Assembly: GCA_946482335.1 (NCBI GenBank)
Contig: CAMLRG010000036.1
Coordinates: 1-34,069 of the forward strand
From: an uncultured Duganella sp.
GTDB lineage: Bacteria > Pseudomonadota > Gammaproteobacteria > Burkholderiales > Burkholderiaceae
Direction of reading: 5' to 3'
Length of the DNA: 34,069 nucleotides
Part shown: in pieces, positions 27,101-34,069 of the stretch
How the letters are laid out: the number at the start of each line of letters is the position of its first letter
Position numbering within the stretch: the stretch's first letter is position 1
Program-made: the position numbers and the translations under genes
Notes under the pieces: model-generated
What the model was told of the DNA's origin: nothing
Database searches by the model: none
What the model saw: only the letters and a program-made list of their open reading frames with translations

Positions 27101-30100
27101 GTGAAGGCGTGACAGGCGTGGACGCCAGCGATTTCTCGCTGACGGGCTCCGGCAGTGCCAGCGGCAGCATTGCCGCGGTGAGCGGCAGCGGTAGCACCTA
27201 TACCGTGACGGTGGACAGCCTGGCAGGCGACGGCACCCTGCGGCTCGATCTGAATGGCAGCGGCACCGGCATTGCGAACGGCGGTAGCACTCCGATCGCC
27301 GGCGGCTATGGCGCGGGGCAGATTTTTACCCTGGACCACACCGCACCCGCCATGACGTTCGGCGGCATCGCATTCTCGGCCGATAGTGGTACTTCGGCGA
27401 CCGACCTGGTCACGCAAACGGCGGCGCAGACCATCAGCGCGACGCTGAGTGCCGCGCTGGAGGCAGGCGATGTCGTGTACGGCTCGCTGGATGGCGGCTC
27501 AACCTGGACGGACGTCACGTCCAGTGTTTCGGGCACTTCGCTTGCGTGGGCTACTACGCTGGCCGCTTCGGATACGCTCCAGCTGAAGGTCGTCGACGCC
27601 GCCGGCAACGAAGGCGCCGCGACAAGCCAGGCCTATGTGCTCGATACCAGCGCACCGGCCGCGCCATCGACGCCAGACATGGAGTCTGGCAGCGATAGCG
27701 GCAGTTCGTCCAGCGACAATGTCACCAACGACACGACACCTGGCTTTAGCGGCACGGCCGAGAGCGGCAGTATCGTCAAGCTGTATGACAGCGACGGGAC
27801 GACAGTGCTGGGCACGGCCACCGCGGCCGGCGGGGTCTGGTCGATCACCCCGTCCGCGTTAGGCGAGGGCAGCCACACGGTAACAGCCAAGGCGACCGAT
27901 GTGGCGGGCAACGTCTCGGCGGCTTCGTCCGGGCTGACGGTGACTGTCGATACCACTGCGCCGTCCATCGCCTTCAGCGGTATTGCCTTCTCGGCCGACA
28001 GCGGCACTTCGGCGAGCGACTTCGTGACAGCCACGGCGGCGCAAACCATCACTGCCACGCTGGGCGCTGCCTTGACGGCGGGCGATGTCGTTTGGGGTTC
28101 GCTGGATGGCGGCGCGAGCTGGACCGACGTCACCGCCAGCGTTTCCGGCACGGCCCTGGCGTGGAGCGCTACGCTGACCGCATCCAATACTCTGCAGCTG
28201 AAGGTCACGGATGCGGCAGGCAACGATGGCGCAATCGGCAGCCAGGCATACGTGCTCGATACCAGCGGACCGGGCGCACCTTCGGCGCCGGATCTCGCAG
28301 CCGGCAGCGACAGCGGCAGTTCCTCTACTGACGACGTCACGAACGACACGACGCCGACTTTCGCCGGTACCGCGGAAAGCGGCAGTACGGTCACCTTGTA
28401 CGATACGGACGGCAGTACTGCGCTGGGCTCCGCCGTTGCGACAGGCGGCAACTGGTCGATTACTTCCTCCGCACTTGCGGCAGGCAGCCATACGATAACA
28501 GTCAAGGCGACCGATGCCGCAGGCAATGTGTCGTCCGCCTCGTCCGGCACGACGATCTTGGTCGATGCCGGGGCGCCGGCCGTGGCATCGGTCGTGCGCA
28601 CCGGCGCCGCCAGCACCAATGACGCCTCGGTCAGCTATACGGTGACGTTCAACGAGAGCGTGACGGGTGTGGACGTATCGGACTTTGCGCTGACCGCCAG
28701 CGGTACGGCTGGCGGGGCTGTGTCTTCGGTCAGCGGCAGTGGCAGCAGCTACACCGTCAATGTAACTGGCGTCAACGGCGACGGTACGCTGCGCCTCGAC
28801 TTGAATGGCAGCGGCACCGGGATCGTGGATACGGCGTCCAATGCGATTTCTACCGGCTTTACGGCTGGCGAAGCATATACGCTGGACCACGTCGCGCCGA
28901 CACTGACCATCACCAGCAGTACAACGTCCCTGCAGGAGGGCGAATCGGCAACGGTTACCTTTACCTTCAGTGAAGACCCTGGCAGCAGTTTTGCAGCCGG
29001 TGACGTGGCCGTCACCGGGGGCACCCTGGGTGCCTTGTCCGGAACCGGCACGGTGCGCACGGCAAGCTTCACTGCGACCACGGCGGGCAACGCTGCGCTG
29101 AGCGTCGCCGCCGCCAGCTATACCGATGCCGCCGGCAACGCCGGTGGCGGCGCTACCAGCGCTGCCTTGACGGTGACCGCAGCGCCGCAGACCGGCAATC
29201 TGGTCGACGGCGTGCCGGTGACCAGCAACACGGCCCTGGATCCGCAAACCGGCCTGTCCGAGACGACGACGGTGGTGGCGCCGATCGCGCCGACGCGCGT
29301 GGACGATCCGAATACGCCAAACGCCACGCTGGCCGATATTCCGCTCGGTATCGGCAGCGGTCCTGTGGCCACTGGGCTGACGGTGGGGCTCGCGGTGGGC
29401 ACCGGTTTGCAGGCGGAAGGACCGGCGGCGCTGCTGACCAACAGCCAGGCATTGCTGGACCTGATCCAGCGCATCGAAGACCGCACAGTGAACGGCTCTC
29501 CTTCGCAAGTCGACATGACCGGCGACGGCCAGGACTTCCTGGGGGCATTGGGCAGCGGAGTGCGGCTGCAGACCGGCACCCTGGCGTTGCAGGGCGGCGG
29601 GGCTGGTGTGCAGCTTGCGGTCAACGGCAGCGCGCCAGGTGCCGCGCCGGCGCAAGGCACTGCGATCGGGCTGGTGCTCGATAGCAGTGCGCTGCAGGCC
29701 GGCACCACGGTGCAATTGAACAACGTCGATTTCGCCGCTGTGGTCGGCTCGGCGATCTTGCGTGGCGGTGCGGGCGCCAATTATGTGGTGGGCGACAACG
29801 CGAGCCAGAACATCTTCCTCGGTGCCGAGGACGATATCCTGAACGGCGGCGGCGGAAATGACTTCATCGGCAGCCGTGGCGGCAACGATGTGCTGGACGG
29901 CGGCGACGGCAACGACCTGGTGGCTGGCGGCGAAGCGGACGACCAGGTCAAGGGCGGCAGCGGGGACGATGTGCTGGTCGGCGGCCGCAGCACGACTGGC
30001 GACTGGACGCTTTATATCGACGGCACGGGCCCGCTGACCGCGAGCCATTCACAGGCCGTGCTGGCGAGCGGTCCGCAGGAAACGGTGACGGGGCCGGAGC

Positions 30101-31131
30101 TGGACAACCTCGCCTTCGAACTGGGATTCCTGCGTGCCGCCAGCACGCGCGTGGTCGACGTGGCCCTGCTGTATAGCGCGCTGGGGCGCTTGCCGGACCT
30201 GGGCGGATTGTCCTTCTGGTCGACGGCGCCGGTATCGGTATTGACCGTGGCCGAGCACTTGTTGAAGTCGGATGAGCGCCTGGCGAGCCAGGGACTGCAG
30301 GACGATAAGGCTTTCCTGCAGTCGGTCTACCAGCAGGTACTGGGCCGGGCGGCGGATACGGCGGGCCTGGATTTCTGGGGCCAGGCGTTGGCCTCCGGCG
30401 TTTCCCGCGCCAATGTGCTGGCGGACTTTGCCCTTGGCGCCGAACACCGTACGCAGGCGACGACGGCAAACGGTATCGCGGTCGCCCAGGCGAATGGAAT
30501 GGGGGAGGCGGGCTGGCTGGCTTCGAGCGGCAATGACCGGCTGGAGGGCGGCGCGGGCAACGACAAGCTGATTGGCGGCGATGGCAGCGATGTGCTGGTG
30601 GGCGGGGAGGGACGCGATACGGCGCAGTTCAGTGCGCGCATGGAGGATTACCGCATGCTGCTGGGGGCGGATGGGCAGTTGCGCGTGCAGACCATGGCTG
30701 CTTCCGATGTGGATACCTTGTCGGGCATCGAGGTGGCGGCATTTGGCGATAAGTCGCTGGAGCTGGATTTCATGGCGGCGCCGGCGGCAAGCTTGAAAGA
30801 GGTAGGCATGCTGTATGCCAGCTTGCTGGGACGCGCGGCTGATGTGGCCGGGCTGCGCTGGTGGCTGTCGACCGGGCTGGAAGGGAAGGCGCTGGCGTCG
30901 GCGTTCGCGGCGTCGGCGGAGGGTGTGGCTTTCTCGGCGGGCAAGAGCGATGCGCAGTTCGTGCAGATGCTGTACTTGAATGCGGGGCTGTCCGGCAGCG
31001 CGGTTGGCGGGAGTGCTTCGTGGACGGCTTATCTGGGTTCCCATAGCCGGGGCGAGATGCTGGCGGCCTGGGTGGGGAACCAGGATGTGCAGGCGGCGGA
31101 GTTTGCGGGGGATGGGTTGTGGTTGATTTGA
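24109..31131 (+). CDS. Giant DUF4347 / Ig-like / RTX / DUF4214 protein, probable type I secreted adhesin
   Basis: A 2340-residue acidic Ser/Thr/Gly/Asp-rich protein. Order of parts: DUF4347 domain (about 17-174) with ILSHGG (H74) and LLLYGCD (C119); a beta-rich linker (180-330); tandem Ig-like/cadherin-like repeats (about 332-1690); a less repetitive linker (1690-1885); RTX calcium-binding nonapeptides (about 1886-1959, GGNGND-type); a DUF4214 domain (about 1998-2117); a second RTX block (2140-2171); and a second DUF4214 domain (about 2229-2331). There is no N-terminal signal peptide, and C-terminal RTX repeats are the usual mark of type I secretion, but no HlyB/HlyD/TolC genes are in the window. 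The ATG at 24109 has GGAG upstream and lies 1 bp after the Sel1 stop; an in-frame start at 24055 lies within the Sel1 gene. It probably acts at the cell surface in adhesion or matrix building. Confidence 0.88.
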   Translation: MTKLSSEFDLPQISESGRVAAFVDTSVAGWQSIVASLPEGIEVVVIDGARDGLTQMAEWAATHQGYGALHILSHGGAGRVSLGSTHLTSDLLAQSGASAALAALGRALRPDGDLLLYGCDVAAGEQGQAFIEALSRATGADVAASQDATGAAILGGNWALESWHGHIETAVLQAVSYTGLLSTISFDSSQVDMQFDQTSVTRVETVSGQIITFSGGALPGNGLGAVPEGDGDYLYSYTGVDNDYKLTISADAGYTFDLTSAKFVSPLLSASIVLTYSNGSTTPFSQALSGGSTTVNSFSTSIDDVTKVVISGADYLVFNDFAISDVKPIPPAPTVSASNISYTSTGSGTGGTYKIGDTVTVSWDNSGTGDNNSSVTGVSIDFSQFGGGAVSASESSGVWSASYTILSGAIDLTGRKASVTASNAGSSSAAVPTSAGLTVDNVAPVVTDGRISISGASGTGGAYKIGDTVTATWNNTAGGDNNSDAISSATVDFSAFGGGAAVSATNSSGTWTATYTIVSGGIDSGNRNVSVTATDNAGNATTRADSSNAMVDNVAPTVSDGNIAISGGSGAGGAYKIGDTVAVSWNNTAAGDNNADTVSSATVDFSAFGGGAAVAATNSAGTWSASYTIVSGAINGATNRNVSLTVADNAGNTTSTSDTSNATVDNVAPTITLGSVAFSVDSGSSASDFVTATTAQTISATLSGALGAGDILYASLDNGSTWTDVTATVAGTVMSWSTTLSSSGTLKLKVSDAAGNDGPSTSQAFVLDTSAPSAPAAPDMTSGTDSGISTSDDITNDDTPTFSGTAESGSSVTLYDSDGTTILGTATAAGGNWSITASTLAAGNHTLTARATDVAGNVSGASSGLAITVDTSAPTGLAMSSTSVATANAGSAATVATLSASDSQAITYALAVGNGTNDADNGSFSISGNSLKVGSFALSAGSYKVYLSATDAAGNAAAQAFTINVDDAPSVSSIVRAGGVSSTVLASATSINYTVTFSEGVTGVDASDFSLTGSGSASGSIAAVSGSGSTYTVTVDSLAGDGTLRLDLNGSGTGIANGGSTPIAGGYGAGQIFTLDHTAPAMTFGGIAFSADSGTSATDLVTQTAAQTISATLSAALEAGDVVYGSLDGGSTWTDVTSSVSGTSLAWATTLAASDTLQLKVVDAAGNEGAATSQAYVLDTSAPAAPSTPDMESGSDSGSSSSDNVTNDTTPGFSGTAESGSIVKLYDSDGTTVLGTATAAGGVWSITPSALGEGSHTVTAKATDVAGNVSAASSGLTVTVDTTAPSIAFSGIAFSADSGTSASDFVTATAAQTITATLGAALTAGDVVWGSLDGGASWTDVTASVSGTALAWSATLTASNTLQLKVTDAAGNDGAIGSQAYVLDTSGPGAPSAPDLAAGSDSGSSSTDDVTNDTTPTFAGTAESGSTVTLYDTDGSTALGSAVATGGNWSITSSALAAGSHTITVKATDAAGNVSSASSGTTILVDAGAPAVASVVRTGAASTNDASVSYTVTFNESVTGVDVSDFALTASGTAGGAVSSVSGSGSSYTVNVTGVNGDGTLRLDLNGSGTGIVDTASNAISTGFTAGEAYTLDHVAPTLTITSSTTSLQEGESATVTFTFSEDPGSSFAAGDVAVTGGTLGALSGTGTVRTASFTATTAGNAALSVAAASYTDAAGNAGGGATSAALTVTAAPQTGNLVDGVPVTSNTALDPQTGLSETTTVVAPIAPTRVDDPNTPNATLADIPLGIGSGPVATGLTVGLAVGTGLQAEGPAALLTNSQALLDLIQRIEDRTVNGSPSQVDMTGDGQDFLGALGSGVRLQTGTLALQGGGAGVQLAVNGSAPGAAPAQGTAIGLVLDSSALQAGTTVQLNNVDFAAVVGSAILRGGAGANYVVGDNASQNIFLGAEDDILNGGGGNDFIGSRGGNDVLDGGDGNDLVAGGEADDQVKGGSGDDVLVGGRSTTGDWTLYIDGTGPLTASHSQAVLASGPQETVTGPELDNLAFELGFLRAASTRVVDVALLYSALGRLPDLGGLSFWSTAPVSVLTVAEHLLKSDERLASQGLQDDKAFLQSVYQQVLGRAADTAGLDFWGQALASGVSRANVLADFALGAEHRTQATTANGIAVAQANGMGEAGWLASSGNDRLEGGAGNDKLIGGDGSDVLVGGEGRDTAQFSARMEDYRMLLGADGQLRVQTMAASDVDTLSGIEVAAFGDKSLELDFMAAPAASLKEVGMLYASLLGRAADVAGLRWWLSTGLEGKALASAFAASAEGVAFSAGKSDAQFVQMLYLNAGLSGSAVGGSASWTAYLGSHSRGEMLAAWVGNQDVQAAEFAGDGLWLI
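25102..28900 (+). repeat. Tandem Ig-like repeat array inside the giant protein gene
   Basis: Three classes of roughly 100-115-residue units are visible. Class A occurs three times (from residues about 332, 445 and 555; TGGAYKIGDTVTATWNN, VDFSAFGGGAA). Classes B (VAFSVDSGSSASDFVTAT, LKLKVSDAAGNDG) and C (NDDTPTFSGTAESGSSVTLY) occur as three B-C pairs (from about 26110, 27350 and 27961). A class E unit (VRTGAASTNDASVSYTVTFNESVTGVD type) occurs twice (about 27004 and 28576). Neighbouring B-C pairs are very similar, which points to recent duplication or recombination. Confidence 0.8.
29764..29985 (+). repeat. RTX nonapeptide block 1 in the giant protein gene
   Basis: It encodes residues about 1886-1959 with successive GGxGxDxLx-type units (LNGGGGNDFI, GGNDVLDGGDGNDLV, GGSGDDVLVGG). 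These bind calcium and fold after type I export. Confidence 0.8.
30526..30609 (+). repeat. RTX nonapeptide block 2 in the giant protein gene
   Basis: It encodes residues about 2140-2167 (SGNDRLEGGAGNDKLIGGDG). It lies between the two DUF4214 domains. Confidence 0.75.
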
Positions 31132-31141
31132 GGCTGGCAAA

Positions 31142-31206
31142 CCGCTAAAACCGGTAAACCGGTGTCAGACCCTCAGGGTCTGACACCGTCCTGCCGGCTT
31201 TAGCGG
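31142..31206. repeat. Compound palindromic repeat (REP-like), copy 2
   Basis: Outer arms CCGCTAAAACCGG (31142-31154) and CCGGCTTTAGCGG (31194-31206) are inverted repeats with one mismatch. The inner hairpin CGGTGTCAGACCC/GGGTCTGACACCG (31160-31188) is perfect with a 3-nt loop. The stop codon of the LysR gene (31200-31202) lies inside the right arm. It sits between two convergent genes and could terminate both, although there is no long T-run. Confidence 0.85.
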
Positions 31207-32111
31207 CTTTCGGAAGCGGGCGGACGAAGGATGTTGAGGAACGCCCGCACCACAGGCGCATCATCCAGCGTGGTATAGGTGATATACAAGTTGGCCGACG
31301 GCGGATTGGTCCGGATCGGGAGGAACACCACCCCCGGCCAGCCGATACGCGCCGTGGTCTCCGGCATCAACGTTACCCCCAGCCCGGCACCCACCATGGC
31401 CAGCAGCGTCTGCGGCTCATGCGCCTCCTGGAAAATCTCCGGCTGGAAGCCCGCATTCACGCAGCACTGGATCAGGTAACGCGGAAACGCCGACTTATCC
31501 AACGCCAAAGTCAGCATCGGATCATCGGCGATATCGTTCAACTCGATCGCATCCATCTTGGCCAGCGGATGATGTTCGTTCACCGCCACGCAGACATTCT
31601 CGCGGAAGCACAGCTCCTGCTTCAGGTTGTCGCGCCGCAGCTCATCGTCGTCCAGCTTCGGCTCGCGCCAGAAACCCACGTCGATCTGCTTGGCGCGCAG
31701 CGCGTCGTACTGCACCGTCGGCCCCGACTCGTGGATGGTCCAGGTCACGCGCGGATACTTGCTCTGGAATTCCTCCAGCATCGAAGGGATCGGGCCCCAC
31801 ATGGCCGAACCCACGATGCCCACGCGCAGCCGGCCGACCTCGCCGCGGTCGATCTGGCGCACGGTATCGATGGTCATGCGCATCTTGGCCAGCAAGTCCG
31901 ACGCCTCCTGCATCAGCGCCTTGCCGGCGACGGTCAGCTCGAAGGTGCGGGTGGTACGCGCAAACAGCTTCACGCCCAGCTCCGCTTCCAGCTTCATGAT
32001 CTGCTGGCTCAGCGGAGGCTGCGAGATATGCAGGCGTTCGGCTGCGCGGCTGAAGCTCTTTTCTTCAGCGACGGCGAGGAAGTACTTTAACTGTTTCAGG
32101 TCGATGGACAT
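31200..32111 (-). CDS. LysR-family transcriptional regulator
   Basis: A 303-residue regulator. The N-terminal winged HTH is clear: [38 protein letters not shown] at about residues 5-42. The effector-binding domain spans about 92-295 ([37 protein letters not shown]). Its ATG lies inside the 3' end of the pseudouridine glycosidase gene (16-bp overlap), so it is probably co-transcribed with psuK/psuG and may control them or a related nucleoside pathway. LysR genes are more often divergent from their targets, so autoregulation from the shared promoter outside the window is likely but unproven. The effector is unknown. Confidence 0.92.
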   Translation of the reverse strand: MSIDLKQLKYFLAVAEEKSFSRAAERLHISQPPLSQQIMKLEAELGVKLFARTTRTFELTVAGKALMQEASDLLAKMRMTIDTVRQIDRGEVGRLRVGIVGSAMWGPIPSMLEEFQSKYPRVTWTIHESGPTVQYDALRAKQIDVGFWREPKLDDDELRRDNLKQELCFRENVCVAVNEHHPLAKMDAIELNDIADDPMLTLALDKSAFPRYLIQCCVNAGFQPEIFQEAHEPQTLLAMVGAGLGVTLMPETTARIGWPGVVFLPIRTNPPSANLYITYTTLDDAPVVRAFLNILRPPASESR

Positions 32112-33022
32112 GGATGCTCCTGCAGCGCGCGCGCCAGGGCTGCGCCGACGCGCGCGTTGTTTTTCACCAGTGCGATATTGGTCATCAGGCTACGGCCTTC
32201 AGTCAGGGTCTTGATGCGGGCCAGCAGGAACGGCGTCACCTTCTTGCCTGTGACGCCGTTCTCCTGAGCCTCCTGCAGGGCGCGGATCGTGATGGCGTCG
32301 ATTTCCTGCTTCGGCATGGCGTCGGCCGCAGGCACCGGCGCGGCAATCACCACGCCGCCGTTCAGGCCCAGGGCCCACTTGGTACAGATGAAGGAGGCTT
32401 GCTCGGTCGCCGTATCGAGCTGGAAGTCGGCATTGAAGCCGCTCTCGCGCGTGAAGAAGGCCGGGAAGCCGGCTTGGCCGACGGAGACTACCGGCACGCC
32501 GTGCGTCTCCAGGTATTCCAGCGTCAGGCCGATATCGAGGATGGACTTCACGCCCGCGCACACCACGGCCACATTGGTCTGTGCCAGTTCCTGCAGGTCG
32601 GCGGAAATGTCCATGCTGGTCTCTGCGCCGCGGTGCACGCCGCCGATGCCGCCAGTGACGAATACCTTGATGCCGGCCAGGTGGGCGCAAATCATGGTCG
32701 CTGCCACGGTGGTGGCGCCCAGCTTGCCCTGCGCCAGCACGTAGGCCAGGTCGCGGCGGGACACCTTGATGGCGTCGGGCGAGTTGCCCAATTGTTCAAG
32801 TTGCTCTTCGGTCAGGCCGATGCAGATCTTGCCGCCGATGACGGCGATGGTGGCCGGCACCGCGCCCGCATCGCGGATGATCTGTTCCACTTCACGTGCA
32901 GTCTGCACGTTTTGCGGATAAGGCATGCCATGCGAAATGATGGTCGATTCCAGCGCCACGATCGGCTTGCCGGTGGCGCGTGCATTGGCGACTTCGGGGG
33001 AGAAGGACAGGTATTGGTGCAT
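32096..33022 (-). CDS. psuG: Pseudouridine-5'-phosphate glycosidase
   Basis: Splits pseudouridine 5'-phosphate into uracil and ribose 5-phosphate in the cytoplasm. It is 308 residues, the normal length. Family motifs are [16 protein letters not shown] (E25), KVSRRD (K86), [11 protein letters not shown] (D142) and [12 protein letters not shown] (K159). K86, D142 and K159 match E. coli PsuG K93, D149 and K166 with one constant offset, as I recall those positions. The ATG at 33022 was chosen because GAGGAG lies 7 bp upstream; the earlier in-frame codon at 33037 is within the kinase gene. It follows the kinase gene after 4 bp, the standard PsuK/PsuG pairing for pseudouridine breakdown. Confidence 0.95.
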   Translation of the reverse strand: MHQYLSFSPEVANARATGKPIVALESTIISHGMPYPQNVQTAREVEQIIRDAGAVPATIAVIGGKICIGLTEEQLEQLGNSPDAIKVSRRDLAYVLAQGKLGATTVAATMICAHLAGIKVFVTGGIGGVHRGAETSMDISADLQELAQTNVAVVCAGVKSILDIGLTLEYLETHGVPVVSVGQAGFPAFFTRESGFNADFQLDTATEQASFICTKWALGLNGGVVIAAPVPAADAMPKQEIDAITIRALQEAQENGVTGKKVTPFLLARIKTLTEGRSLMTNIALVKNNARVGAALARALQEHPCPST

Positions 33023-33026
33023 GGTT

Positions 33027-34069
33027 TTACTCCTCAATGTGCGCGGCGGCGAGCAGGTCTGCGCTCAGCCCTGGCGAAACGGTGTGCGGGCTGGCCAGCG
33101 TGATGGAGGCGGCTTTCAGTCCGCGCTCGCAGGCCAGGGTCAATTGTCCGGGATCCTGCAGCAGCGACCAGACGACGGCGGCGGAAAAGGCGTCGCCGGC
33201 GCCGGTCACGTCGACCACTGCGGCCTCGTGCGCCGGCAGCCAGTGCAGGGCATTGCCCAGCGTGTGGTACACGCCGCTGGCGCCACAGGTGACGATGATG
33301 TCTTGCGCGCCGTCGGCCTGCAGCTCATGGCAAGCTGCCTGCACGTCGGCTTCGGTCGGCAGGGCGCGGCCGGCGCGGGTTTCCAGCTCGCCGCGGTTCA
33401 GGATCAACAGCGTCAAGCCGTGCAACTGCTTGGGCAGGCGCGCCATCTTCGGCTGCGAAACCGCCACCGCGACCAGCGGCACACCGGACTCGCGTGCCTC
33501 GGCCAACAGCATGGCGACCGATTCGACAGGCAGGTTGAGGTCGGCCACCACCATGCCGGCGGCATTGCGCTGCGGCTGGCGGCTAGCGACCCAGCCGGGC
33601 GTAAGCTGGTCGAAGATGGCCATGTCGGCCAGGGCCACCACCATTTCGCCCGAGGCGTCGAGCACGGCGGTATAAGTGCCGCTGCCGATGCCGTTGACTT
33701 GCAGGCTGCCTTCCATGCCGATGCCGGCGGCTTCCACGTTGGCGCGCAGGGCGCGGCCGGAGGAATCGTCGCCCAGGGCGGTCAGCAGGGAGCAGGGCAG
33801 GCCGAGCTGGGCCAGGTTGGCGGCGATATTGCGCGCCACGCCGCCGAAGCTTTCCTCGGCGCAGGCAGGGTTGGAGGTGGCCATCTGCAAGGGCGCGTGG
33901 GGGCGCAGCTTGCGGTCGAGGCAGGCGGCGCCGATGCACAGGACGGTGCGCTCATTGCGCAACACGTAGGCGCGGCCGAGCAGTTTGCGTTCGCGGATCA
34001 GGGTGGCGATGTGGCCTGCGACGGCGGAGCGCGACAAGGTCAGTTGCTCCGCCAGTTCTTGCTGGGAGA
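33027..34069 (-). CDS. psuK: PfkB-family sugar/pseudouridine kinase with N-terminal winged HTH, 5'-truncated
   Basis: Predicted to phosphorylate pseudouridine at the 5' position. The frame stays open to the right edge of the window, so the start is missing. The visible N-terminus is a winged HTH ([30 protein letters not shown]), followed by the PfkB fold: [28 protein letters not shown] and the catalytic [12 protein letters not shown] anion-hole motif near the C-terminus. The HTH fusion resembles E. coli YeiI-type kinases rather than the HTH-free PsuK (YeiC). The direct downstream psuG, 4 bp away, supports pseudouridine as substrate. The HTH may allow it to bind DNA and act as its own regulator; this is inferred. 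Confidence 0.87.
   Translation of the reverse strand, partial: SQQELAEQLTLSRSAVAGHIATLIRERKLLGRAYVLRNERTVLCIGAACLDRKLRPHAPLQMATSNPACAEESFGGVARNIAANLAQLGLPCSLLTALGDDSSGRALRANVEAAGIGMEGSLQVNGIGSGTYTAVLDASGEMVVALADMAIFDQLTPGWVASRQPQRNAAGMVVADLNLPVESVAMLLAEARESGVPLVAVAVSQPKMARLPKQLHGLTLLILNRGELETRAGRALPTEADVQAACHELQADGAQDIIVTCGASGVYHTLGNALHWLPAHEAAVVDVTGAGDAFSAAVVWSLLQDPGQLTLACERGLKAASITLASPHTVSPGLSADLLAAAHIEE

Noticed and set aside
27859..30048. Open frame of about 729 codons on the - strand within the giant protein gene
   Set aside because: Arg/Ala-rich shadow of the repetitive Ser/Thr/Gly/Asp codons; no domain or ribosome binding site.

Overview
The window looks like chromosomal DNA of a high-GC betaproteobacterium, most likely Oxalobacteraceae (Massilia/Duganella/Janthinobacterium-like). 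This rests on protein style (Oar-type TonB receptor, DUF4347/DUF4214 RTX protein), GC-rich codon use and short GTCTGACCC-type palindromes; no rRNA or other marker is present to fix the genus. I see no tRNA, CRISPR array, integrase, transposase or plasmid function.

Layout. (1) 1-2434, + strand: 3' part of guanine deaminase, then an exported adenosine-deaminase-like enzyme. (2) 2435-6323: a 425-bp leader region, a large Oar-type TonB-dependent receptor and its terminator. (3) 6350-11545, + strand: a good sigma-70 promoter and a tight operon of lipoprotein 5'-nucleotidase, exported phospholipase-D-like protein, exported S1/P1 nuclease and an MFS transporter. (4) 11538-17165, - strand: an orphan periplasmic binding protein and a complete BMP-type nucleoside ABC transporter (binding protein, double ATPase, two permeases), with a terminator after the binding-protein gene. 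(5) 17556-19802, + strand: a second TonB-dependent receptor, divergent from the ABC transporter. (6) 19809-31206: a segment bounded by two copies of one compound palindrome. It holds a DUF969/DUF979/pyroglutamyl-peptidase operon, then a gene set of an exported tail-collar protein, an exported Sel1-repeat protein and a 2340-residue DUF4347/Ig-like/RTX/DUF4214 protein. (7) 31200-34069, - strand: HTH-fused PfkB kinase (pseudouridine kinase type), pseudouridine-5'-phosphate glycosidase and a LysR regulator in one overlapping operon.

Most of the window outside segment 6 reads as a nucleic-acid and nucleoside scavenging region. Exported nucleases and a nucleotidase would cut polymers to nucleosides, TonB receptors and the BMP ABC system would import them, and adenosine deaminase, guanine deaminase and PsuK/PsuG would process adenosine, guanine and pseudouridine. 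This functional reading is an inference from family assignments and gene order.

The most unusual content is segment 6. The collar/Sel1/DUF4347 cluster may be a secreted surface or envelope system. The N-terminal domain of its giant protein carries a His-Gly / Gly-Cys arrangement (H74, C119) resembling clan CD (caspase-like) peptidases. The DUF969 gene of the same segment starts with TTG, and its Shine-Dalgarno sequence lies inside a perfect 8-bp hairpin.
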